A DNA stretch of 64,000 nucleotides from Streptomyces althioticus (GTDB lineage Bacteria; Actinomycetota; Actinomycetes; Streptomycetales; Streptomycetaceae). The notes beneath the pieces were generated by a model. The model did not search any database, was not told where the DNA came from, and worked only from the letters and a program-made list of their open reading frames with translations. The stretch covers positions 1-64,000 of the forward strand of contig BMSW01000014.1 of the NCBI GenBank assembly GCA_014649355.1, written 5' to 3'. Within the stretch, counting starts at the first letter, position 1. Each line of letters begins with the position of its first letter. This document shows positions 27,778-37,161 of this stretch, one piece after another. Both the position numbers and the translations under genes were made by a program.

Positions 27778-28359
27778 ATGAAACAGGAGCAAGGGCTCGT
27801 CCACGATCCCGTCGACGTCCGGCTCGGTGCGCGTCTGTCCGAACTCCGGGCCGAACACGGCTGGTCCTTGGGGGAGTTGGCGGAGCGCAGCGGCGTCAGC
27901 CGGTCCACGCTGTCCCGCGCCGAGCGGGCCGAGACCAGCCCCACCGCCTCCCTGCTGAACCGCCTCTGCGCCGTCTACGGCCGCACCATGTCCCAGCTGC
28001 TCAGCGAGATCGAGGCGGAGCCCGCGCCGGTGGTGCGCGCCGCCGACCAGCCCGTGTGGCAGGACAGGGCGTCCGGCTTCGTCCGCCGCTCCGTGTCCCC
28101 GCCGCACGCCGGACTGCGCGGCGAACTCGTCGAGGGCCGCCTCACCGCCGGCGCGGACATCCCCTACGACCGGCCGCCCGTCCCCGGCCTGGAACAGCAC
28201 ATCTGGGTACTCGAAGGCGCCCTCGCCGTCACCGTCGGCGACACCGAGCACCTCGTGGGCGAGGGCGACTGCCTCCGGCTGCGCGTCTGGGGCCCCACCC
28301 GCTTCCGGTGCCCCGGCCCCCAGGACGTCCGTTACGTGCTGGCGGTGGTGCGGCCGTGA
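27778..28359 (+). CDS. XRE-family regulator with cupin domain
   Basis: A 193-residue regulator: HTH (about 14-70; WSLGELAERSGVSRSTLSRAE) and a C-terminal cupin (about 115-190; GLEQHIWVLEGALAVTVGD, VGEGDCLRLRV). The architecture matches small-ligand-sensing XRE-cupin repressors. The stop overlaps the GTG of a GNAT acetyltransferase by 4 bases, so the pair is one operon. This pairing suggests the acetyltransferase modifies the ligand the cupin detects (inference). Confidence 0.9.
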   Translation: MKQEQGLVHDPVDVRLGARLSELRAEHGWSLGELAERSGVSRSTLSRAERAETSPTASLLNRLCAVYGRTMSQLLSEIEAEPAPVVRAADQPVWQDRASGFVRRSVSPPHAGLRGELVEGRLTAGADIPYDRPPVPGLEQHIWVLEGALAVTVGDTEHLVGEGDCLRLRVWGPTRFRCPGPQDVRYVLAVVRP

Positions 28360-28907
28360 ACGTCGAACGCCCCGGCGCCGCCCGGCTCCTGGAGATGACC
28401 GGCGCGCTGGCCGACCTGCTCCTCGACACCGTGGACGGCGGCGCGTCCGTCGGCTTCCTCGCCCCGCTCGACCACGCGGCCGCCGTCGCCTGGTGGACGG
28501 AGCGGTGCGCGGCCGTCGCCGCCGGACGCCTCACGGTGTGGACGGCGTCCGAGGAACCCGGCCGGGTGCTGGGCACCGTGAGCCTCGCCCTGCCCGCCGA
28601 CAAGCCCAACAGCGCGCACCGCGCGGAACTGGTGAAGCTGATGGTGCACCGCTCGGCACGCGGCAAGGGCCTCGGCCGCCGGCTGCTGGCGGTAGCGGAG
28701 GAGGCGGCGGCCGCCGAGGGCATCACCCTGCTGCACCTGGACACCGAGACCGGCAGCCCCGCCGAGCACCTGTACCGCACGTCCGGCTGGACCGAGGTGG
28801 GCGCGATCCCGGACTACGCGGCGGACCCGGCCGGCGTGCTGCGACCGACGACGATCTACTACAAGAGGCCGGCTCCTCCGGGTCTGCGGGAGGGCAACGC
28901 CCCCTAG
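28356..28907 (+). CDS. GNAT-family N-acetyltransferase
   Basis: A 183-residue GNAT protein. The acetyl-CoA loop is VHRSARGKGLGRRLL (Q/RxxGxG/A form), followed by LLHLDTETGSPAEHLYRTSGW, which is the typical C-terminal motif B region. The acceptor (amine, antibiotic or metabolite) cannot be read. It starts with GTG coupled to the XRE-cupin stop. Confidence 0.9.
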   Translation: MNVERPGAARLLEMTGALADLLLDTVDGGASVGFLAPLDHAAAVAWWTERCAAVAAGRLTVWTASEEPGRVLGTVSLALPADKPNSAHRAELVKLMVHRSARGKGLGRRLLAVAEEAAAAEGITLLHLDTETGSPAEHLYRTSGWTEVGAIPDYAADPAGVLRPTTIYYKRPAPPGLREGNAP

Positions 28908-28970
28908 GGGCGCGGGGACCTGCGCGACGGGGGCCCGGGAGCGGAGCCCCCGAAATCCGGGAGGGGCGGG
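28908..28970. repeat. Fragment of the Streptomyces dispersed intergenic repeat
   Basis: The stretch starts with GGGCGCGGGGACCTGCGCGA and ends with a GGGGGC / GCCCCC hairpin, matching the inverted fragment near 8730-8785. It lies directly after the GNAT stop and may also end transcription. Confidence 0.6.
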
Positions 28971-29013
28971 CGCCGAACGGTGACTGTCGGTCCCACCCGC
29001 TACCGTGCCGGCC

Positions 29014-29373
29014 ATGCCGGATGCCGAAGACGTACGACGGATCGCCCTGTCCCTCCCGGACACCACGGAGAAGATCGCCTGGAGCATGCCCACGTTCCGG
29101 GTCGCGGGGAAGATGTTCGCCACCCTGCCCGAGGACGAGACGTCGATCGCCGTGCGCTGCCCCAAGGAGGAGCGGGACGAACTGGTCCTCGCCGAGCCGG
29201 AGAAGTTCTGGATCGCGGACCACGAGGCGCAGTTCGCGTGGGTGCGGGTCCGGCTCGCGGCGCTGGAGGACGAGGGCGAGCTGCGGGACATCCTCGCCGA
29301 CTCCTGGCGCCAGGCCGCCCCGACCCGGCTGCTCGAATCGCACCCCCGCCTGGGGCTGCCGCCGGAGGGCTGA
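29014..29373 (+). CDS. MmcQ/YjbR-family DNA-binding-fold protein
   Basis: A 119-residue protein of the MmcQ/YjbR (CyaY-like double-wing) family: ALSLPDTTEKIAWSMPTFRVAGKMFATL, then VRCPKEERDELV, FWIADHEAQFAWVRV. The fold can bind DNA or other ligands; no function is established for most members. ATG 29014 is chosen; a TACCGT -10-like hexamer ends seven bases before it, so the mRNA may be leaderless. Confidence 0.88.
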   Translation: MPDAEDVRRIALSLPDTTEKIAWSMPTFRVAGKMFATLPEDETSIAVRCPKEERDELVLAEPEKFWIADHEAQFAWVRVRLAALEDEGELRDILADSWRQAAPTRLLESHPRLGLPPEG

Positions 29374-29522
29374 GGGAGCCGTCGAAGGGCTGACGGAGCC
29401 GGGGCCGTCCGGCCCCCTCCCGTTGTCAGTGCCCCGTGGCATGATCCCGATCACGCGTGGCCGCCGGGTCCGGAGGGGGGTCCCGGCGGTCCGCCGCGCG
29501 TGCCCCGCCCCGGGTGGTCGGC

Positions 29523-30440
29523 TCACGCACCGGCGGGCACGGCCCCCGTGGTGAACCGAGTGATCCGCTCGCGCAGCGACCGCGCGTCCAGGCCGTGCGC
29601 CGCGACGTGCTCGTCGATCTGGCCGTAGCGGCGCAGCTCCGCCCGGCCCACCCCCAGCCCCAGCACCCGGTGCGGCACGTCGGCCAGCGCGTCGTTCGCC
29701 GCGGCCGTCGACGTCCCCGCCAGATACGGCTCCACCAGCACCACGTCCGTCCCCGCCGCCACGGCGGCACGGCGCAGGGCGTCCCCGTCGAAGGGGCGGA
29801 CCGTGGTGGCGTACAGGACCGTGACGTCCAGGCCCTCGGTCGCCGCGAGCACGGCGTCCAGCATCGGCCCCACCGCGACCACCACCCCCGCGTGCCCCTC
29901 CCGGACCGTGAGGAACCGCTGTCCGTCCACGGATCGTCCGGTCGCGTTGGACTGAAGGGAGAGCCGTACGTAGACCTTGTCGTCGCCCGCGGCCACCGCG
30001 TGCCGCAGCAGCGTCTCCGCCTCGTCCGGATGCCCGGGTACATGCACCGTCCACCCGTCCAGGGTGTCGAGCAGCGCCACGTCCCCCGGCGCCATGTGGG
30101 TGTAGCCGCCGGCGGGCCAGTCGAAGGAGGCGGCGGCGCTCACCAGCACCGCGCCCGCGTCCTGGTGCCCCAGGTCCAGCTTGACCTGCTCGAACGGCCG
30201 CTCGACGAGGAAGCTGGCGAAGGTGTGCGCCACGGGCCGCATCCCGGCCAGCGCCATCCCGGACGCCGCGCCGACCAGCAGCTGCTCCCGGATACCGACG
30301 TTGACCACCCGGTCCGGGTGACGGCGTTTCGCCTCGGCGAAGCCGTCCGCGCCGATCTCCGCGAGGACCACGGCGACCCGGGGGTCCTCGTCCAGGAGCC
30401 GGGTGACGACGGGGGCGAAACGATCACGCATGCTGTCCAC
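29523..30440 (-). CDS. Transketolase C-terminal subunit (split transketolase, pyrimidine-binding and C domains)
   Basis: About 305 residues, covering the Pyr and C-terminal domains of transketolase. The catalytic glutamate segment is VNVGIREQLLVGAASGMALAG; the ASFLVERPFEQVKLDLGHQ region follows. It needs the N-terminal subunit upstream to make an active TPP enzyme. The GTG at 30440 is chosen because GGAAGGA lies eight bases upstream; an ATG nine bases later is an alternative. The gap to the upstream subunit is 65 bases. Substrate is unknown; split transketolases outside the pentose phosphate locus often serve special sugars. Confidence 0.9.
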   Translation of the reverse strand: MDSMRDRFAPVVTRLLDEDPRVAVVLAEIGADGFAEAKRRHPDRVVNVGIREQLLVGAASGMALAGMRPVAHTFASFLVERPFEQVKLDLGHQDAGAVLVSAAASFDWPAGGYTHMAPGDVALLDTLDGWTVHVPGHPDEAETLLRHAVAAGDDKVYVRLSLQSNATGRSVDGQRFLTVREGHAGVVVAVGPMLDAVLAATEGLDVTVLYATTVRPFDGDALRRAAVAAGTDVVLVEPYLAGTSTAAANDALADVPHRVLGLGVGRAELRRYGQIDEHVAAHGLDARSLRERITRFTTGAVPAGA

Positions 30441-30505
30441 GGGAATCGTCCTTCCGATCAGTGATGAGTGATGAGTGAGGTGCCGGGAGGGAGGGGAGGG
30501 GCCGC

Positions 30506-31213
30506 TCACGCGTTCTTCGGCTCGACCCGGGCCACGACGACATGCGGCCTGCCCGGGTGCGGGGCGGTGAACGCGTCGTACAGCGCCTCGTGGTCACGGC
30601 CGTCGACCGTGCGGGCGGACCACCCGGCCGCCTCGAACCGCGCGGCGATCCCGCCCGGACGGGCGTACGAGGCCGAGGAGTTGTCGACGACGACCGTGTG
30701 CAGCCGGTCCAGGCCGGCGGGTCCGGCGAAGGCGATCGCCTCGTGGTTGCTGCCCTCGTCCAGTTCGGCGTCCCCGATGAGCGTCCACACCGCCGGGTCG
30801 TGCCGCCCCTGGGCACGCAGCCCGAGCGCCGTACCCACCGCGATCGGCAGCCCGTGCCCCAGTGACCCGCTGCCGATCTCCACGCCCGGCACGAGCGTCC
30901 GGTCCGGGTGATGGCCGAGCGGGGAGTCGTAGGAGCCGAAACCGGGCAGCCGGTCCACCGGCAGGAACCCCTTCGCGGCCAGGACGGCGTAGTACGCCAT
31001 CGGCCCGTGTCCCTTGGACAGCAGGAACCGGTCCCGTCCCGGGTCGTCGGCGCTGTCCGGGCCGACCCGGAGCACCCGGTCGTACAGGACCCACAGCACG
31101 TCCAGCGTGGACGTCGCGGCGGGTCCGTGCTTCTCGTCCCCGGTCATCAGCCCCATCAGACCCGGGAGATCGGAGTATCCGTACGTCTGCGTGCGCTGCT
31201 CGGTGATCGTCAT
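30506..31213 (-). CDS. Transketolase N-terminal subunit (split transketolase, TPP-binding domain)
   Basis: A 235-residue TPP-domain protein, shorter than the usual 270 or so. Motifs are FLLSKGHGPMAYYAVLA, GSLGHGLPIAVGTALG and the TPP/Mg site GDAELDEGSNHEAIAFAG. With the downstream gene it makes a heteromeric transketolase. The ATG at 31213 is chosen: it lies right after a MerR-type promoter whose -10 ends 6 bases upstream, so the message is probably leaderless; the longer frame would begin inside the promoter. Confidence 0.9.
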   Translation of the reverse strand: MTITEQRTQTYGYSDLPGLMGLMTGDEKHGPAATSTLDVLWVLYDRVLRVGPDSADDPGRDRFLLSKGHGPMAYYAVLAAKGFLPVDRLPGFGSYDSPLGHHPDRTLVPGVEIGSGSLGHGLPIAVGTALGLRAQGRHDPAVWTLIGDAELDEGSNHEAIAFAGPAGLDRLHTVVVDNSSASYARPGGIAARFEAAGWSARTVDGRDHEALYDAFTAPHPGRPHVVVARVEPKNA

Positions 31214-31219
31214 GAACCG

Positions 31220-31250
31220 ATCGTGCGACCTCAACCGAACTTGAGGTCAA
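31220..31250 (-). promoter_or_regulatory. MerR-type promoter with 19-bp spacer for the split transketolase operon
   Basis: On the minus strand, -35 TTGACC (31250-31245) and -10 CACGAT (31225-31220) are separated by 19 bases, the overlong spacer typical of MerR-activated promoters. A dyad with 8-bp perfect arms (GACCTCAA 31227-31234 / TTGAGGTC 31241-31248) fills the spacer. The CCTCAA-N6-TTGAGG form resembles SoxR-like sites. Confidence 0.7.
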
Positions 31251-31361
31251 GTGTCACCCGGACGTGTCGTGCGCGGGATAACGGATGCGCGATCACCGCC
31301 TTGAGTGCGGTATGGTTTCCGTGCGCGTTCGGCCGGGGGAATCCCCAGGTCAGACGGGCAA

Positions 31362-31435
<74 letters not shown>

Positions 31436-31453
31436 CTTTGTGCGAGTCGTGGT

Positions 31454-31491
31454 TCAGGGCCGGTACCGGAGACATCCGGTACCGGCCCTGA
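31454..31491. terminator. Bidirectional terminator between tRNA-Pro and the DHFR-like gene
   Basis: Seventeen-bp perfect arms (31454-31470 / 31475-31491) around a GACA loop, placed between convergent genes. Confidence 0.85.
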
Positions 31492-31506
31492 CGCATGTCG
31501 GCCCTG

Positions 31507-32112
31507 TCAGGCGGGCGCGCCCAGGGGCGGGTGCTCCAGCACACGGGGCTTGTACTCGACCAGCTGCGTACGGCCGTCGAAGGTGCGGCTCCCGGTCATC
31601 TCGAGAGCCACGTCCGGGTAGCCGTCGTAGATGCGCTCCGCGCCCGTGGCCCCGGTGATCACCGGGAACATCACCACCCGGAAACGGTCGACGAGGCCGG
31701 CCCGCAGCAGGGACCGGGACAGGCTGAGGCTGCCGATGGTGCTGAGGATCCCCGACCCGCTCTCCTTCAGGGCGCGGACGGTCTCCACGGCGTCGTCGCG
31801 GACGAGTGTGCAGTTCGCCCACTTCAGCGGCTCCTCCAGGGAGGAGGAGAACACCACCTTGGGAGCCTGCGTGAGCTCGTCGACGGACTCCTTCTCCTCG
31901 TCCCTGAACTCGTCCTGGCCGGCCGGGACGTCGCCCGCGGCGAAGCCGGACATCAGACGGTAGGTGTTCGCTCCCATCAGATAGGTGACCTCGGGCTGCT
32001 CCCCGAGCCAGGCGAGGTACTCCGGGCCTTCGAGGCCCCAGAACCCGGGCCACCCCTCTCCCGACGCGTAGCCGTCCAGGGAGGTGATGAAGTCGACGAG
32101 AAGCTCCGACAT
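31507..32112 (-). CDS. Dihydrofolate-reductase-family protein (RibD C-terminal type)
   Basis: A 201-residue RibD_C/DHFR-fold reductase: VDFITSLDGYASGEGWPGFWG at the N-terminus, TYLMGANTYRLMSGF, and LSTIGSLSLSRSLLRAGLVDRFRVVMFPVITGATG. These stand-alone proteins bind NADPH but are rarely true DHFRs; substrates are mostly unknown. AAGGA precedes the ATG. It stands alone. Confidence 0.9.
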   Translation of the reverse strand: MSELLVDFITSLDGYASGEGWPGFWGLEGPEYLAWLGEQPEVTYLMGANTYRLMSGFAAGDVPAGQDEFRDEEKESVDELTQAPKVVFSSSLEEPLKWANCTLVRDDAVETVRALKESGSGILSTIGSLSLSRSLLRAGLVDRFRVVMFPVITGATGAERIYDGYPDVALEMTGSRTFDGRTQLVEYKPRVLEHPPLGAPA

Positions 32113-32302
32113 GGCGTTGTCCTTTCCTGAGGTGTCACGAGTGCGGACCGGTCGGAGACCGGGAACTCATCGGTCCGAACGCGATAAGAATCGTCCGCGT
32201 ATGTCCTTGATGTCTCTTTCGTAACTATCTAACGTTCCCGCGGAGACACCGGCGCGGGTTCCGACGCCCGAGCCGCCGTCCCGGAAGCGAGGTGCGGAGC
32301 GA

Positions 32303-33586
32303 TTGCACGCGAGATGCGGACGTCACAGAAGGCCGCGGCGCGCGCGGGCGCTGCTCGCCCTGACCGTGCTCGCCTCGACGCTCGCCGCCTGTGGCGGTGA
32401 CGACGAGAGCTCCCGCCCCACCCTCAACTGGTACAACTTCCCCGACGACTCCGGCGCGCTCCAGGAGGCCGCCGACCGGTGCAGCCGGGAGTCCGGGGGG
32501 CGTTACCGCATCGTCTACAACAAGCTGCCCCGCGCGGCCGACGGCCAACGGCAGCAGATGGTGCGCCGCCTCGCCGCCGAGGACGACTCCCTCGACATCC
32601 TGGGTCTGGACGTCACCTGGGCCGCCGAGTTCGCCGAGGCCCGGTGGATCAAGGAGTGGACCGGCGAGAACAAGCGCCGGGCCACCGAGGGCACCCTCGA
32701 CGTGCCGATCCAGACGGCGACCTGGAAGGGCAAGCTCTACGCCGTCCCGTACAACACCAACGTCCAGCTGCTCTGGTACCGCAAGGACCTCGTCCCGAAG
32801 CCGCCCACGACCTGGGCCGAGATGCTGGACATGTCCCGCGACCTGGCCCGGCAGGGCAAACCGCACTACGCCGAGATCCAGGGCGCCCAGTACGAGGGCC
32901 TCACCGTCTGGTTCAACTCCCTGATCAACAGCGCCGGCGGCACCATCCTCAACCCGAGCGCCACCGAGCCCTCCCTCGGCCCGCCCGCCGTGAAGGCAGC
33001 CTCGATCATGCGGGACCTCGCCCGCTCCCCGGCCGCCGACCCCTCCCTGCCCAACCAGATGGAGGACCAGAACCGGCTCGCCATGGAGTCGGGGGTAGCC
33101 GCCTTCGAGATCAACTACCCGTTCGTCTATCCGTCGATGAAGAGCAACAACCCGACGCTCTTCAAGAACTTCCGCTGGGCGGTCTACCCCCGCGTGGACG
33201 CCGACCGCCCCTCGCGCCCCACCATCGGCGGCATCGACCTCGCCGTCAGCGCCTACTCCCGCCACCCCGACCTGGCCTTCGACGCGGCCCTGTGCCTGCG
33301 CGACCGGGAGAACCAGCTCAACGCGGCGCTCAAGGGCGGGCTCCCGCCCACCCTGCGCGCCCTCTACGACGAGCCGGAGTTCATGAAGGAGTACCCCTTC
33401 TCCAAAGAGGTCCTGACCTCCCTGGAGTCGGCGAGCGTACGGCCGCTCACCCCCGCCTACCAGAACGTGTCGATCGCCGTCTCGCACACCCTGTCCCCGC
33501 CCTCCGACATCCGGCCGGAGAGCGACGTCTCCACCATCAGGGAGCAGATCGACGAGGCCCTGCGATCCGAGGGTGTGATCCCGTGA
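32303..33586 (+). CDS. Extracellular carbohydrate-binding lipoprotein (ABC importer, family 1)
   Basis: A 427-residue lipoprotein. Basic N-terminus, hydrophobic core and lipobox LAAC put Cys about residue 30. The body is a MalE-like family 1 binding protein ([53 protein letters not shown]). The start is TTG 32303; an in-phase ATG is absent. It overlaps the first permease by 4 bases. General similarity is to trehalose/maltooligosaccharide binders such as LpqY or ThuE, but substrate is not readable. Confidence 0.9.
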   Translation: MHARCGRHRRPRRARALLALTVLASTLAACGGDDESSRPTLNWYNFPDDSGALQEAADRCSRESGGRYRIVYNKLPRAADGQRQQMVRRLAAEDDSLDILGLDVTWAAEFAEARWIKEWTGENKRRATEGTLDVPIQTATWKGKLYAVPYNTNVQLLWYRKDLVPKPPTTWAEMLDMSRDLARQGKPHYAEIQGAQYEGLTVWFNSLINSAGGTILNPSATEPSLGPPAVKAASIMRDLARSPAADPSLPNQMEDQNRLAMESGVAAFEINYPFVYPSMKSNNPTLFKNFRWAVYPRVDADRPSRPTIGGIDLAVSAYSRHPDLAFDAALCLRDRENQLNAALKGGLPPTLRALYDEPEFMKEYPFSKEVLTSLESASVRPLTPAYQNVSIAVSHTLSPPSDIRPESDVSTIREQIDEALRSEGVIP

Positions 33587-34512
33587 GCACCATGGCAGAG
33601 CCGGCGAAGGACGAAGCGAAGGACAAGAAGGCCCTGTCGGCGGGCGCCCGGCAGGAACGGCGGCTCGGCTGGCTGCTGTGCGCGCCCGCCGTGATCGTCA
33701 TGGTCGCCGTCACCGCCTACCCCATCTGCTACGCGGTCTACCTGTCCCTCCAGCGCTACGACCTGCGCTTCCCCGACCGCGCCGAGTTCACCGGACTCAG
33801 CAACTACGGCGCCGTGCTGACCTCGCCGTTCTGGTGGGACGCCTTCTGGGTGACGCTGTTCCTCACCGTGGTGTCCGTGGCCATCGAACTGGTCCTCGGC
33901 ATGGGCCTCGCCCTGGTCATGCACCGCACGCTCTTCGCACGCGGCACGGTCCGCACCGCCGTCCTCATCCCGTACGGCATCGTCACCGTCGTCGCCGCCT
34001 TCTCCTGGCAGTACGCCTGGACCCCCGAACTCGGCTATCTCGCCGGGCTGCTGCCCAGCGGGGACGCCCCGCTCACCGAGCAGTGGCCCGCCCTGTGGCT
34101 GATCATCCTGGCCGAGGTGTGGAAGACGACCCCCTTCATGGCGCTGCTGCTGCTCGCCGGCCTCGCCCTGGTCCCCGAGGAGACGCTGAGAGCCGCGATG
34201 GTCGACGGAGCCACCCCCTGGCAGCGGTTCACCAAGGTGATGCTGCCCCTGATGAAACCGGCGATCCTGGTCGCCCTGCTCTTCCGCACCCTGGACGCCT
34301 TCCGGATCTTCGACAACATCTACGTCCTCACGGCGGGCGCCCACGGCACCGGCTCCCTGTCCATCCTCGGCTACGACAACCTGTTCACCGCGCTGAACCT
34401 GGGCATCGGGTCGGCGATCTCGGTCCTGATCTTCATCTGCGTCGGGATCATCGCCTTCACCTTCGTCAAGCTGTTCGGCGCCGCCGCACCGGGCGCGGAG
34501 GTGAAGCGCTGA
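33583..34512 (+). CDS. Carbohydrate ABC permease, MalF-like
   Basis: A 309-residue inner membrane protein with six predicted helices. The EAA loop is [24 protein letters not shown], which contacts the ATPase. It pairs with the next gene as a heterodimer. Start GTG overlaps the binding-protein stop (GTGA). Confidence 0.92.
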   Translation: MSTMAEPAKDEAKDKKALSAGARQERRLGWLLCAPAVIVMVAVTAYPICYAVYLSLQRYDLRFPDRAEFTGLSNYGAVLTSPFWWDAFWVTLFLTVVSVAIELVLGMGLALVMHRTLFARGTVRTAVLIPYGIVTVVAAFSWQYAWTPELGYLAGLLPSGDAPLTEQWPALWLIILAEVWKTTPFMALLLLAGLALVPEETLRAAMVDGATPWQRFTKVMLPLMKPAILVALLFRTLDAFRIFDNIYVLTAGAHGTGSLSILGYDNLFTALNLGIGSAISVLIFICVGIIAFTFVKLFGAAAPGAEVKR

Positions 34513-35345
34513 TGGCCGCCGCAGGCAGGTCGCACGCGACGCGATGGGGCGTCGTCAACGTCGTTGTGGTGCTGTACGCCCTGTTCCCGGTGTGGTGGAT
34601 CGTCGCCCTGTCCTTCAAGGCGCCCAGCACCCTCACCGACGGCAGCTACATCCCCACCGACTGGACCTGGGAGAACTACAAGGGGATCTTCCAGACCTCC
34701 GAGTTCACCCGGGCCCTGATCAACTCGATCGGCATCGCCCTCATCGCCACGGTGATCGCCGTCATCCTCGGCACCATGGCCGCCTACGCGGTCGCCCGGC
34801 TGCGGTTCCCCGGCAAGCAGGTGCTCATCGGGATGTCGCTGCTGATCGCGATGTTCCCGCCGATCTCCCTGGTGTCCCCGCTGTTCAACATCGAGCGGAG
34901 CATCGGCATCTTCGACACCTGGCCCGGACTGATCATCCCGTACATGACCTTCTCGCTGCCGCTGGCGATCTACACCCTGTCGGCGTTCTTCCGGGAGATC
35001 CCCTGGGACCTGGAGAAGGCCGCCAAGGTGGACGGAGCGACGCCCGCGCAGGCGTTCCGGCTGGTCATCGTGCCGCTCGCCGCGCCGGGCGTGTTCACCA
35101 CCGCCATCCTCGTGTTCATCTTCTGCTGGAACGACTTCCTCTTCGCGATCTCGCTGACCTCCACCGAGTCCGCGCGCACGGTGCCCGCCGCGATCGCGTT
35201 CTTCACCGGCAGCTCGCAGTTCCAGCAGCCCACCGGATCGATCGCCGCGGCCGCCGTGGTGATCACCGTCCCGATCATCATCTTCGTCCTGCTCTTCCAG
35301 CGGCGGATCGTCGCCGGCCTGACCTCCGGCGCGGTCAAGGGATGA
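34512..35345 (+). CDS. Carbohydrate ABC permease, MalG-like
   Basis: A 277-residue permease with six membrane segments and the EAA loop [19 protein letters not shown] near residue 170. ATG shares its first base with the upstream stop (TGATG). It forms the membrane channel with the MalF-like partner. Confidence 0.92.
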   Translation: MAAAGRSHATRWGVVNVVVVLYALFPVWWIVALSFKAPSTLTDGSYIPTDWTWENYKGIFQTSEFTRALINSIGIALIATVIAVILGTMAAYAVARLRFPGKQVLIGMSLLIAMFPPISLVSPLFNIERSIGIFDTWPGLIIPYMTFSLPLAIYTLSAFFREIPWDLEKAAKVDGATPAQAFRLVIVPLAAPGVFTTAILVFIFCWNDFLFAISLTSTESARTVPAAIAFFTGSSQFQQPTGSIAAAAVVITVPIIIFVLLFQRRIVAGLTSGAVKG

Positions 35346-35370
35346 GCCCGAAGGCAAGGAGGCAGCACCC

Positions 35371-36549
35371 ATGGCCGAGATCGTCCTCGAGGGAGTCACC
35401 AAGCGCTATCCCGACGGATCCCTCGCCGTACGGGACGTGAACCTCGAGATCGCCGACGGCGAGTTCGTGATCCTGGTCGGCCCGTCCGGGTGCGGCAAGT
35501 CGACCACCCTGAACATGATCGCGGGCCTGGAGGACATCACCGAGGGCACCCTGCGCATCGGCGGACAGGTCGTCAACGACCTCGCGCCCAAGGAGCGCGA
35601 CGTCGCCATGGTGTTCCAGAGCTACGCCCTCTACCCGCACATGAGCGTGCGGGAGAACATGGGCTTCCCGTTGCGGCTCGCCAAGGTCGACAAGGCGACC
35701 ATCGACCAGAAGGTGGAGGAGGCCGCCCGGGTGCTCGACCTCGTCGAGTTCCTGGACCGCAAGCCGGCCAACCTCTCGGGCGGCCAGCGCCAGCGTGTCG
35801 CGATGGGACGGGCCATCGTCCGCAACCCCAAGGCGTTCCTCATGGACGAACCCCTGTCCAACCTGGACGCCAAGCTCCGCGTGCAGATGCGCACCCAGAT
35901 CTCCCGCATCCAGCGCCGCCTGGGCACCACCACGGTGTACGTCACCCACGACCAGACCGAGGCCATGACCCTCGGCGACCGGGTCGTCGTGATGCGCCAG
36001 GGCCTGGTCCAGCAGGTCGGCACCCCCGCCGAGCTGTACGACATGCCGCGCAACCTGTTCGTCGCCGGGTTCATCGGCTCCCCCTCGATGAACTTCGTCC
36101 AGGCGTCCCTGACCCCGGACACCCTGCGCACCCCGCTCGGCGACCTGCCGCTGGACGACCGCATGCGCCGCGAGCTGGAGCGGCGGGACGCGCCCCGCGA
36201 GGTCATCGTGGGCCTGCGGCCCGAGGCGTTCGAGGACGCGAGCCTGGCCCGCGACACCGCAGGCCCGACCGTCACCGTCACCGTGGAGGTGCTGGAGTCG
36301 CTGGGCTCCGACGCCTACGTCTACTTCACCGCCGAGGGCGGCCCGGTGAGCACCGCCGAACTGGACGAGCTGGCCACGGACTCGGGTCTGGCCGACACCG
36401 GCGCCGGAGGGGACCAGCAGATCGTGGCGAGGCTCGACGCGGCGACCCGCGCCCGGGAGGGACAGCCGATCGAGCTCCGCGTGGACCTGTCCAAGGCGCA
36501 CGTCTTCGACCCGAAGAACGGCACCAACCTCACCCACCCGGAGAGCTGA
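35371..36549 (+). CDS. Carbohydrate ABC ATPase, MalK/UgpC-like with TOBE domain
   Basis: A 392-residue ATPase. Walker A is GPSGCGKST (38-46), Q-loop QSYALYPHM, signature LSGGQRQRVAMGRA, Walker B FLMDEPLSNLDA, H-loop VTHDQTEAM; the C-terminal TOBE/regulatory domain follows (about 240-380). Streptomyces usually share one MsiK ATPase between sugar importers, so a dedicated ATPase completing the operon is notable (established background, inference here). Twenty-five bases after the second permease. Confidence 0.94.
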   Translation: MAEIVLEGVTKRYPDGSLAVRDVNLEIADGEFVILVGPSGCGKSTTLNMIAGLEDITEGTLRIGGQVVNDLAPKERDVAMVFQSYALYPHMSVRENMGFPLRLAKVDKATIDQKVEEAARVLDLVEFLDRKPANLSGGQRQRVAMGRAIVRNPKAFLMDEPLSNLDAKLRVQMRTQISRIQRRLGTTTVYVTHDQTEAMTLGDRVVVMRQGLVQQVGTPAELYDMPRNLFVAGFIGSPSMNFVQASLTPDTLRTPLGDLPLDDRMRRELERRDAPREVIVGLRPEAFEDASLARDTAGPTVTVTVEVLESLGSDAYVYFTAEGGPVSTAELDELATDSGLADTGAGGDQQIVARLDAATRAREGQPIELRVDLSKAHVFDPKNGTNLTHPES

Positions 36550-36556
36550 CACCGCA

Positions 36557-36593
36557 CCGTCCGGACCGCCTTCCCGCGCGGCGGTCCGGACGG
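36557..36593. terminator. Bidirectional terminator between ABC operon and DUF4916 gene
   Basis: Thirteen-bp perfect arms (36557-36569 / 36581-36593), extendable by one more pair, between convergent stops. Confidence 0.85.
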
Positions 36594-36602
36594 CGTCACG
36601 CG

Positions 36603-37139
36603 TCAGATCACGCAGCCCGCGTGCGCCAGCGCCTGCTTCAGCAGCACCCCGTGCCCGCCCGGCATCTCGCTCTGCACCGCCCGCGACACGGCCTCCTGCG
36701 GGGTGAACCACACCAGGTCCAGCGCGTCCTGCCGGGGCCGGCAGTCACCGGTCACCGGCACGATGTACGCCAGCGACACCGCGTGCTGCCGGGGGTCGTG
36801 GAACGGGGTGATCCCCTGGGTCGGGAAGTACTCCGCGACCGTGAACGGCTGCAACGACGCCGGGACCCGGGGGAGCGCCACCGGGCCGAGGTCCTTCTCC
36901 AGATGACGCAGCAGCGCGTCCCGCACCCGCTCGTGGTGCAGCACCCGGCCGGAGACCAGGGTCCGGCTGACCGTCCCGTCGGGCCCGATACGCAGCAGCA
37001 GACCGACGCTGGTGACCTCACCACTGTCGTCCACACGCACGGGAACGGCCTCGACGTACAGGATCGGCATCTGGGCGCGTGCCTGCTCCAGGTCGTCGGA
37101 GGACAGCCAGCCCGGCGTGGTCTCGGTCATGTCAGACAT
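36603..37139 (-). CDS. DUF4916 / NUDIX-like protein
   Basis: A 178-residue protein of the DUF4916 group, which has a NUDIX-like fold: TPGWLSSDDLEQARAQMPILYVEAVPVRVDD at the N-terminus, then GLLLRIGPDGTVSRTLVSGRV and PRQDALDLVWFTPQEAV. The canonical NUDIX box with its GX5EX7REUXEEXGU pattern is not complete, so hydrolase activity is doubtful. Start ATG. Confidence 0.8.
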   Translation of the reverse strand: MSDMTETTPGWLSSDDLEQARAQMPILYVEAVPVRVDDSGEVTSVGLLLRIGPDGTVSRTLVSGRVLHHERVRDALLRHLEKDLGPVALPRVPASLQPFTVAEYFPTQGITPFHDPRQHAVSLAYIVPVTGDCRPRQDALDLVWFTPQEAVSRAVQSEMPGGHGVLLKQALAHAGCVI

Positions 37140-37161
37140 TGCTTGATCATACTTTCGGGGG

